NCBI GenBank assembly: GCA_013214845.1
Contig: JABSQC010000043.1
Span: 1 to 6,071, forward strand
DNA length: 6,071 nt
Reading direction: 5' to 3'
Source of the DNA: Mycoplasmataceae bacterium
Lineage (GTDB): Bacteria > Bacillota_I > Bacilli_A > Mycoplasmatales > Hepatoplasmataceae
Below are positions 1 through 6,071 of the stretch, in pieces (positions within the stretch are counted from its first letter, which is position 1; each line of letters begins with the position of its first letter). A program made the position numbers and the translations under genes. The notes beneath the pieces are model-generated. The model searched no databases, was not told the origin of the DNA, and was given only the letters and a program-made list of their open reading frames with translations.

Positions 1-83
1 ATATATGCAACTACAAATAAAATAATAAAAACTCTATGCATGGTTAATTTATTAGTAGTTGTCATTTTTATATTACTTTTCAT
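1..83 (-). CDS. N-terminus of a probable membrane or secreted protein (truncated by window edge)
   Basis: Only the first 27 codons are visible, beginning MKSNIKMTTTNKLTMHRVF and continuing IILFVVAY, with no stop before the edge. I chose ATG at 83 because AAAAAAGGA, formed by the last codons of the upstream gene, lies 6 nt before it, and because the start is only 3 nt after the upstream TAA. Another in-frame ATG at 65 has no ribosome binding site. A short basic, polar start followed by a hydrophobic run (VFIILFVVA) suggests a signal peptide or first transmembrane helix. The tight spacing suggests co-translation with the preceding membrane protein. The product cannot be identified from this fragment. 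Confidence 0.6.
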   Translation of the reverse strand, partial: MKSNIKMTTTNKLTMHRVFIILFVVAY

Positions 84-86
84 TAT

Positions 87-704
87 TTATCCTTTTTTCT
101 TAGGAGAAGTATTTTTCAATTTAGTACTTTTAGAAGTATTTATATTATTATCTTTTTTAGGTAAGTTATTATCTTTATTTTTTGTTAATTTTGTTTTTTC
201 TTTATCTATTGAATCACTGTTATTTTCAGTATCGCCATCTTTATCTTTAAACTTATTAATAATTTCATTTTTAGAAATTATATAGTTGCATTCAAAGAAG
301 GCCTCCTTTTCCCATGAGGATGGTCTTGTTTTATTTAGCTTAACTAAAATTGGTTTAACAAAACTTTTGTAGTTATCTACTTCATATATATCTCTTACTT
401 TATCACTGTCAATAAGGACGCTAATTTTCTTTTTAGATTGTTTGTTCACATCTGAAAGAGATAATGCATTAGGTAATGATTTCTTTGATTTATTAGAGTT
501 TTCTATTGTTCATTTAATAATGTCATTAAGCTCATTTCAAAGTTCATCTAGTTGGCTATTAGCTTTTTCGCTTTTCTCATTTCTGTTGTGTACTTCTACC
601 GCTCTTTTTGTCTTATCTTTTTTAGTTCCTGTAATAGCTATTGCTATCATTATTAAAACTATTCCACCAAAAGCAGCAAATAATATTATAGTACCAGTGT
701 TCAT
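87..704 (-). CDS. hypothetical single-pass membrane protein with Lys-rich tail, 205 aa
   Basis: I do not recognise a family. The frame is open from ATG at 704 to TAA at 89-87 with two TGA Trp codons (LDELWNEL and IIKWTIEN) and one TGG. Residues 5-25 (TIILFAAFGGIVLIMIAIAIT) form one transmembrane helix directly followed by KKDKTKR, so the positive-inside rule places the rest in the cytoplasm. Residues about 30-75 are charged and helix-like. Residues about 85-150 look like a small ordered domain (KKISVLIDSDKVRDIYEVDNYKSF split as ISVLIDSDKVRDIYEVD, then RPSSWEKEAFFECNY). From about 155 the chain is low complexity, rich in K, N, D and T, and probably disordered. The start has no Shine-Dalgarno sequence but does have a TATAAT box 9 nt upstream, so a nearly leaderless message is possible. 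A later in-frame ATG at residue 19 would cut the membrane helix and is less likely. The next gene is coupled to it by a ribosome binding site inside its last codons. Confidence 0.85.
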
Positions 705-713
705 ATCATATTA

Positions 714-719
714 ATTATA
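714..719 (-). promoter_or_regulatory. candidate -10 box (TATAAT) for the 205-aa membrane protein gene
   Basis: An exact TATAAT on the minus strand sits 9 nt before the ATG at 704, just past the terminator T-tract. With normal -10 to start spacing, transcription would begin about 3-5 nt before the ATG, giving a nearly leaderless mRNA and explaining the lack of a ribosome binding site. No good -35 is seen at 16-18 nt; TTGCTT occurs at 737-732 but only 12 nt away. In such AT-rich DNA a chance match is quite possible. Confidence 0.4.
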
Positions 720-726
720 AATAAAA

Positions 727-780
727 GTTAGAAGCAATTTATAAAATATAAGTTTTATATTATACATATTGATTTCTAAC
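727..780 (-). terminator. Rho-independent-type terminator after the transporter gene
   Basis: Fifteen nt after the transporter stop, the minus strand has GTTAGAA (780-774) pairing with TTCTAAC (733-727). Inside these are CAAT with ATTG and an AT-only TATAATATAA against TTATATTTTATA, closing on a loop of about 3 nt. The stem is imperfect and very AT-rich. It is followed by TTTTAT (726-721), giving the expected T-tract only for minus-strand transcription. The position matches the end of the transporter unit. Confidence 0.7.
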
Positions 781-794
781 TTTGTTTGATTAAA

Positions 795-2654
795 TTATTT
801 TTTAATTTTTTTCCTTTTAATGAGTTTTTTTGGTTTAACTTTAATATCATCGGAATCTATTACTAATTTAACATCTTTCTTGCTAGAAGCAATTTCTTTT
901 CCTTTGACATCTTCTTCAATAACATGGTTTAGTTCAAATTCACCTGGGTTAATAGAAGAAGGATTTACATGTTTAAATTCCAAATCATCCCCTCCTTCTC
1001 CAGGATCACCTGATGAATCTTTCAATTTTTTTCTTTTGTAGGATTTATCCATTATTACTGTAGCCATATTACCACCAGTAATATTTGTTACAGTTCTAAA
1101 CGGATCAAGTATAGGCTCTAGAACTTGAACAGTAAGAATGATTCCTGAAGTAGTTCCCAGACCTAGTATTGATAAAGTAGTTATTGAAGTAGCTTCAAAT
1201 GCGCCAGGTACACCAGCAACACCAAATGATGTTAAGAATATAACTACAAATATAAGTACAAAGTCAATTCAACTAGGATTTGGGTTTGATTGGAATAATG
1301 CAAATAATGATATTACAGTCGGGTACATTCCAGCACAAGTTGAAAGCCCCATTGAGGTATTTAATGTAGGTACAGTAGAAGCAACATCTACTGACACACC
1401 CGCATCAATTAAATTCTTTTGATTTTGAGGAAGTGCTGCAATACTTGATCTAGTAAATATAGCAGTTAATGCAGTTCCTTTAATTCCTTTGAATCATTCT
1501 TTTGAAAATCCTGGACCTGCTTGTAATGTAATAACTACAAAGTGTATTGTAAACATAATTAACATTCCTAAGAAAACGATTCCTATTAACATACCTAAGT
1601 ATGATCAAGATGAAGCTGCGTTACCAAATGACAATGCTGGCAGTTTAGAGAAAATAACAAATGGTAATAGGTATAAAACTCATTTAACTATTTGTGTAAA
1701 TAATTTATGAAATAAATCAACAAATTTTGTTGCATCAGAAGCTATCTCATTTCCTGAAGAATCTAGTTTTCTTAATGCAGCACCAATAGTAAGTCCTATT
1801 AACAGTAAAGAAATTGTTGCAGCAGTTCCTACTAATAAACTGTCTCAATTATCCGGGAATCAACCAAGAAAAATTCCCCAAACTGAATCAAATGAGTCAA
1901 TTGTTCTAGTTGCATCTCCACCAAATAGTGATGGATCCAAAGCAATTTTAATAAGTGGTATCATAAGGAAACCTACAAGTATACCTATCATCTCCACAAG
2001 AGATAGTCAACCTACAGATTTAGCAAATGATTTGCTTGACATGTTTGATTCCTTAGATTTTACTGAAACAATTCATATAGCAGTTATAAAAACTAATGGA
2101 ACTACTGTTAATTGAATTAAATTAAGAAAAATAGTAGGTATTAAGTCAAATCATAGTAAGGCTTCTGAAGATCAAGTGCTTCCATATATATAATCTCCGT
2201 CTTTTACAAATCCTATGTAAGGGTCACCAGTTATTGCATTAATTCCTTTAAAATTAAGTTTAACTGTTTCATCAACTTGAAAAATTACATCTTGTCCTAA
2301 TGCTGTATCAGCGATAATAGAATAATTACCGTCTGCTCCTAATGACATTTGAACTACAGATTCTATATTGTTATTAATATCAAAGGTTATTTCAAAGATA
2401 TCTCCATTGTAATCTGTCATACTAGATGATATGTATATACCATCTACCATTTTGCCCTCTGATGCTCAAATGCTAAAGAAAATAACAACACCTATTATTC
2501 CTATACCAATTGCAGCAACAGTTCCTTTGTTAAGTCCCTTCTTAACAATAATAAAAATCATTGCAATTGATGATAATAGTATGAATAAAAAAGCAATTAT
2601 AGATTCCGTGCTGCTCATTCATAACAATTCAGATGCATTGTTTGCAAAAACCAT
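795..2654 (-). CDS. dicarboxylate/amino acid:cation symporter, TcyP-like (probable L-cystine uptake), 619 aa
   Basis: This is a membrane transporter of the SDF/DAACS (SLC1-like) family, which couples uptake of an acidic amino acid or related substrate to Na+ or H+. Seen: N-terminal hydrophobic helices at about 18-37 and 46-63; the LIQLTVVPLVF helix near 180-189; the serine-containing hairpin region FTRSSIAALPQNQ (about 400-412); MGLSTCAGMYPTV (about 435-447); a SFGVAGVPG hairpin; and DPFRTVTNITGG (517-528), the conserved last helix. SRSSAA-x-P, N/T-CAG-x-YP and D-x-x-RT-x-N-x-x-G match what I know of the TcyP/YdjN cystine branch better than the NMDGT glutamate branch, so cystine is the favoured substrate (inference). 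At 619 aa it is well above the usual 410-465. The extra length is a polar segment of about 95 residues (about 65-160) between helices 2 and 3, probably extracellular, and a charged Lys/Asp-rich tail from about 534. Twelve of its 13 Trp codons are TGA. The start is set by GGAGGTG 4 nt upstream. Confidence 0.93.
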
Positions 2655-2658
2655 ATTT

Positions 2659-2665
2659 CACCTCC
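2659..2665 (-). promoter_or_regulatory. strong Shine-Dalgarno site of the transporter gene
   Basis: GGAGGTG is followed by AAAT and the ATG at 2654. It is the best ribosome binding site in front of any gene here and decides the start of the 619-aa frame, which therefore includes the two N-terminal hydrophobic helices. Confidence 0.85.
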
Positions 2666-2679
2666 AAAATAAATTAGTT

Positions 2680-2712
2680 TATATATTGTGATTTACTTAT
2701 AGATAAAATCAA
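2680..2712 (-). promoter_or_regulatory. candidate promoter of the TcyP-like transporter gene
   Basis: On the minus strand TATATA (2685-2680) lies about 26 nt before the ATG, leaving room for a short leader that includes the GGAGGTG site. TTGATT (2712-2707) is the best -35-like hexamer but is 21 nt away; at 17 nt only TTTTAT is found. The placement after an inverted repeat and before a strong ribosome binding site supports an independent unit, but the hexamers themselves are weak evidence. Confidence 0.35.
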
Positions 2713-2728
2713 AATGAATGGTATTTAT

Positions 2729-2754
2729 TTATAAATATATCAACATATTTATAA
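2729..2754 (-). repeat. perfect 10-bp inverted repeat, possible weak terminator after the glyS-linked operon
   Basis: TTATAAATAT and ATATTTATAA are perfect complements around a 6-nt loop, starting 4 nt past the stop of the 407-aa protein gene. The stem has no G or C and there is no immediate T-tract on the minus strand, though CATTTTGATTTTATC follows about 10 nt later. It could terminate or process the upstream mRNA, or be a chance product of AT-rich DNA. Confidence 0.4.
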
Positions 2755-2758
2755 CATA

Positions 2759-3982
2759 TTAGATTGAATTTTTCTTTATCAAAACTAAAAGTTTTTTCAA
2801 TTTAGACTCGATTTCATCATCATACTTAATTGCTTTGTTTAGATTTTTTATTAACTCATCATTTAGCATTTCATTAATGTTCTTGTAAGACTCATTTGAA
2901 AAGTCAATAATTCCTTTAATTTTTCCATAAACTTCATTAGTTATTGCAACAGCAGTAACATCTCTTTTTATTAAAGAGTCCAGCTTACTAAGAATAACAG
3001 TCTTGCTCCTTTTAAATGACTTAACAGAATTACTTGATATTCTAAATTCTTTTATTAATAAATCACAAAAGTCTAAGAACTCTCTCATCATAACTCTCAT
3101 TTGTCCTCTATTTTGAGACATTTCTTTATTAGTTTCTATGATTAGTTCATTTACCTTACTAAAGTCTGTTATTAAAGATTTTTCATTATTATTATTATCT
3201 GCTTTTGATAAACCTTCAATATATTTGAACTCTTCCATTCAATGCATTTTTCTTTTGTTAGAAACATCTATTGCTGACTCTATACTTGCTGTCTGCTTAA
3301 GTAATCATTCTCTTTCTACATAATATTGTTCATCACTAACAATATCTCCACTAGATATTCTAAATTTAAAATTAAATATTCTTTCATTTGAATCAAGCAT
3401 TAAGTTTAAAACATTATCATAAGAAGATAATGTTTCGAACATGCTATGTCTAAAAATATCTAAAGCTAATGAATTAATGTTATATATTCTATTAAATACA
3501 CCAGTAAACTTATTCAACTCATTAAGTAAAACTTCAGATTGCTTCATTACAAACTTAACGTCGTAATTAAAAATATCAGATATTTTTTCAACATATTCCT
3601 TTTTAATCATTTCTTCTATATCTTCATAACCCTTTTCTTTAACAAAATTATTAATAATAGGATTATTCTTGAATTCAACTGACAAATCAAAATTGTGTTT
3701 TTTAATTGAGTTCCTTCTTATCCTTTGATATATTTCTGATGCTCCAGGATTTAAAAATGTCTCATAGTTTCTGTTTTCATTTAATAAGTATATTGTTGAT
3801 GACTGTGTCTTTTCAAACATCTCAGAAACATTTTTATCATTGTTAGAAATAATCTTGTGGACATCACTATTACCTTCCACTAAATTTCTAACATTAGCTC
3901 TTAAAAATTCAAGAGCTTCATTATGTAATATTTTTACTTTTGATAAATTAGATGTTATCGTTTCTTTATTAGTACTACTCAT
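2759..3982 (-). CDS. hypothetical helix-rich cytosolic protein, 407 aa (second of a tandem pair)
   Basis: I do not recognise a family. The frame runs from ATG at 3982 to TAA at 2761-2759 and contains two TGA-encoded Trp codons (Trp226 and Trp248). The start is 1 nt past the stop of the upstream gene and is preceded by a clear AGAAGG ribosome binding site with 8 nt spacing. No signal peptide or membrane helix is visible; the protein is charged and helix-like, with an Asn run (NNNN) near residues 263-266. Features shared by eye with the upstream protein: EIY at residues 83-85 in both; a P-x10-Y segment (P108-Y119 here, P127-Y138 there); a similar LL...F helix region; and VAITN at about 345-349 (VATISN at about 348-353 there). 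The two also have nearly equal lengths. They may form a hetero-oligomer, but this is inference. The gene is followed by an AT-rich inverted repeat and then a transporter with its own ribosome binding site, so it is probably the last gene of the glyS unit. Confidence 0.9.
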
Positions 3983-3983
3983 T

Positions 3984-5228
3984 TTATAGACCTTCTAAAC
4001 CTTTAATCAAATTATCATTTATTTTATTCATTTTATCTATGTATACAACTAAATCATTTTTAATTACATCTCTTAGTTCACAAATAAGATCATCAGAAGT
4101 CTTTCATTGAGAAATAAATTTATCTTTAGAGTATATAAATTGCGGAATATCTTCCTCCAATTTTATAGCATTAGATATTGTTGCCACTCTTAAATCACTA
4201 ACAGGTCTACTTAATTTATAAAATGAATTTCTAAATTTGTATCTTTGAATGAAGTTAGCAGAAACCGCGCTTAATAAAGATGTAAAAAGCTTAGATGCAG
4301 ATAAGATTATTATTTCAACTTTCTTCCTCATTTCTTCAATAACAAGACGTTGTTTGAGAACATCCATAAGTGTTCCATCAAATGAAATACTCTCTTTTTT
4401 TACATTGTTATAGTCATTTTTATTCATGCTCATAAGGTTCTTTATGTCATTTTTGTAATCAAATGATATATCTGAGATTTCATTATTAGCCGAATTTATT
4501 TCAAACTTTATATCCTTTTTTATTGAATTTAATTTATCTTCTATAAAATCTCATTTAGTATTTTCTAAACTTTTTATGTAATTCAATTTATCTTCAATAA
4601 ATTCAAGAAGCGTAAAAGAAACCTCATTTATTTTTGAAAAATCATTATAAAATATCTTAAGTAGTGCATCAAATTTTTTAAGCAAAGTATTTTGATTTTC
4701 AAGTGATGATTCTAAGAAATTATCTAATGAAGATAAATTGCTTAGGATAAAATCAGTCTTTCCTCCATTTGTGTCTTTTACATCTCTTATTTCTAGATTT
4801 ATATTTTCATTTATATATTTCTCTAATAGTTCAACAGACGCTAATTCGGGTCTTTTTTCTACCAATTCAGCATTTCTTGTGAGTGACATCTCTTGTTGAT
4901 AACCTTTTTCATTATCATATTTTTTATATATTATGCTTTTAGCATAATTAACAACATTAGACATATCAATATTGTAAATTTCATGTCAGCTTGATTGTTC
5001 AAATTTTGTTAAATCTTTTATCTCATTTACACCTGCTTTTACATTTAAGAAATCAGATTCAACTCTATTGTTTAAAATTAAATTTAAATTAATCTTTTTT
5101 TCCATAGATGTTGTTTTTTTCTTAACATCAAATAAAATTCTTCTTATTTGAATTTTAAGGTCATTAATAAGATCTAGTTCTTTAACTATTTCTTCTATAT
5201 CTACTTTTTGCTGATTTGTTTCTGCCAT
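3984..5228 (-). CDS. hypothetical helix-rich cytosolic protein, 414 aa (first of a tandem pair)
   Basis: I do not recognise a family. With TGA as Trp the frame is open from ATG at 5228 to TAA at 3986-3984; three in-frame TGA codons (Trp81, 226, 375 region) would otherwise split it in three. The start lies 2 nt after the glyS stop, with a weak AAGAAAG ribosome binding site inside the glyS end. There is no signal peptide and no clear transmembrane helix; the composition is rich in K, E, N, I and L, consistent with long helices and possible coiled coil. A motif FIEDKLN(Y/S)IK occurs twice, at residues 210 and 228. Residues about 304-328 (EIIILSASKLFTSLLSAVSA) form the most apolar stretch and could be an amphipathic or buried helix. 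Length, several motifs and spacing resemble the next gene, suggesting ancient duplication. Being embedded behind glyS suggests housekeeping-level expression, not a role in aminoacylation. That it is a real gene is well supported; its function is unknown. Confidence 0.9.
3991..3996 (-). promoter_or_regulatory. Shine-Dalgarno site of the 407-aa protein gene
   Basis: AGAAGG, 8 nt before the ATG at 3982, lies inside the last codons of the 414-aa protein gene. It supports this start and translation coupled to the upstream gene. Confidence 0.75.
4531..4601 (-). repeat. intragenic direct repeat, 54-bp period, in the 414-aa protein gene
   Basis: AATTTATCTTC(T/A)ATAAA on the plus strand occurs at 4531-4547 and again at 4585-4601, exactly 54 nt (18 codons) apart. 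It encodes FIEDKLNYIK (from residue 210) and FIEDKLNSIK (from residue 228). The similarity fades after about 10 residues. The near-identity of the DNA suggests a fairly recent or constrained duplication of one helical segment. Confidence 0.75.
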
Positions 5229-5230
5229 AA

Positions 5231-6071
5231 TTACTTTCTTAATAGATTTGATATGTCGTTAACATTTATTCTCTTTTGCTCCATTGTATCTCTGTCTCTA
5301 ATAGTTACAGTTTCATCTTCCAATGTCTGGAAGTCAACAGTTATACAAAAATTAGTACCAATAGAATCTTGCCTTCTATATCTTTTTCCAATTGAACCAG
5401 ATTTATCGTAAGTAATTCTAAAGTTAGTATCCTTAAGTAGATCTGAAACAACTTCATTAGCCTTTTCATCTAACTTATTTGTTAGAGGTAGTACTGCAAT
5501 TTGATATGGAGCTATTTCAAATGGTAAATTCATTACAACTCTAGAATCATTATCTTCTAATGGTTCTACTTCGTATGATTCACAAAAAACTGCAAGCATT
5601 AATCTTTCAACACCAACTGATGGCTCTATAACATGTGGTATGTACCTCTCTCTAGTGTGGGGATCAATATACTCCATTTTCTGACCGCTACCTTTCTCAT
5701 GTGATTTTAAGTCAAAGTTAGTTCTATTTGCTATACCAAGTAACTCTTCTCAACCAAAAGGAAATTCATATAGAAAATCAATTGTTTTGTCTGAGTAATG
5801 AGCTAACTCATCCTTAGCAATATCAACTACTTTAAATGATTTACCTTTAATACCGAGTAAAGATAAGAAGTTAACATATTTGCTTTCAAATGAATCAAAT
5901 CAAAAATCAGAATCTTTAGGATTTACAAAAAATTCAATTTCCATCTGTTCAAATTCTCTTGTTCTAAAAATGAAGTTTCTTGCAACAATTTCATTTCTAA
6001 ATGCCTTTCCAATCTGTGCGATGCCAAATGGTATTTTTAAGCGCATGCTATTTTGAATTAAAAGATAGTTG
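5231..6071 (-). CDS. glyS: glycyl-tRNA synthetase (single-chain, alpha2 type), C-terminal part; 5' end outside window
   Basis: This enzyme charges tRNA-Gly with glycine using ATP, in the cytoplasm. The window holds the last 279 residues and the stop (TAA at 5233-5231); the bacterial single-chain family is usually about 450-460 aa, so roughly the first 40% lies beyond 6071. Seen in order: class II motif 2 ([15 protein letters not shown], then [14 protein letters not shown]), the SDFWFD segment, the [19 protein letters not shown] glycine-site region, the [20 protein letters not shown] stretch running into motif 3 (VGVERLML), and a C-terminal HGTP anticodon-binding domain ([36 protein letters not shown] split here as IGKRYRRQD and TNFCITVDF, then [15 protein letters not shown]). 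Both Trp codons are TGA, and both sit where the family has Trp, which fixes the genetic code. The next gene starts 2 nt after the stop, suggesting co-transcription. Identification is firm. Confidence 0.97.

Noticed and set aside
40..285. Plus-strand frame encoding a very hydrophobic 81-residue peptide
   Set aside because: It is the reverse complement of the Lys/Asn-rich tail of the 205-aa protein; AAA and AAT on one strand read as Phe, Leu and Ile on the other. No start signals support it.
274..310. Strong internal Shine-Dalgarno-like AAAAGGAGG followed 10 nt later by an out-of-frame ATG in the 205-aa gene
   Set aside because: The ATG opens only a 6-codon frame ending in TAA; the motif simply encodes Glu-Lys-Glu-Ala. 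A pausing effect cannot be judged here.
442..714. Plus-strand frame of 90 codons with apparent membrane segments
   Set aside because: It is antisense to the 205-aa protein gene, has no ribosome binding site, and its frame would need unusual context.
727..780. Riboswitch or attachment site at the inverted repeat
   Set aside because: It is a single AT-rich hairpin with a T-tract right after a stop codon, no aptamer-like conserved parts and no second copy in the window; a terminator explains it.
1138..1422. Plus-strand open frame of 94 codons
   Set aside because: It lies opposite the most conserved part of the transporter, including TCAGMYP, and has no ribosome binding site; it is an antisense shadow.
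2759..5228. Fragmented, pseudogene-like series of short minus-strand frames behind glyS
   Set aside because: Every break is a TGA in a single continuing frame; with code 4 there are exactly two intact genes and no frameshift.
1..6071. CRISPR arrays, insertion sequences, tRNA or rRNA genes
   Set aside because: No spaced repeat array, transposase-like protein, terminal inverted repeats around a gene, or tRNA cloverleaf was seen on reading both strands.

Overview
The window is AT-rich bacterial DNA that makes sense only with genetic code 4 (TGA read as Trp). Read that way, about 21 in-frame TGA codons fall at plausible Trp positions, against two TGG codons, and what looks like a string of fragments becomes a few full-length genes. 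One check is GlyRS, where TGA restores the family segments SDFWFD and FGWEELL. Together with low GC, strong purine-rich ribosome binding sites and small intergenic gaps, this indicates a Mollicute. A Spiroplasma/Entomoplasma-type organism is my best guess, but the genus is inferred, not shown.

All genes lie on the minus strand, so the order of transcription runs from right to left. (1) 6071-5231: the C-terminal 60% or so of glycyl-tRNA synthetase. (2) 5228-3984 and (3) 3982-2759: two unrecognised soluble, helix-rich proteins of 414 and 407 aa. They follow glyS with gaps of 2 and 1 nt, so the three genes probably form one operon. By eye the two proteins look like very divergent tandem paralogues. 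(4) 2654-795: a 619-aa sodium:dicarboxylate symporter family transporter, closest in motifs to the cystine transporter TcyP. It has an extra loop of about 95 aa near the N-terminus and a charged tail of about 85 aa. It has its own strong ribosome binding site and is followed by a long AT-rich hairpin with a T-tract, probably a terminator. (5) 704-87: a 205-aa single-pass membrane protein with a lysine-rich, low-complexity tail. (6) 83 to beyond position 1: the start of another probable membrane or secreted protein, translationally coupled to gene 5.

I see no tRNA, rRNA, CRISPR array, insertion sequence or plus-strand gene. The two longest intergenic regions (2655-2758 and 705-794) hold regulatory structures and are described as features. 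The least explained parts are the glyS-linked pair of unknown proteins, the extended transporter and the 3' membrane protein pair.
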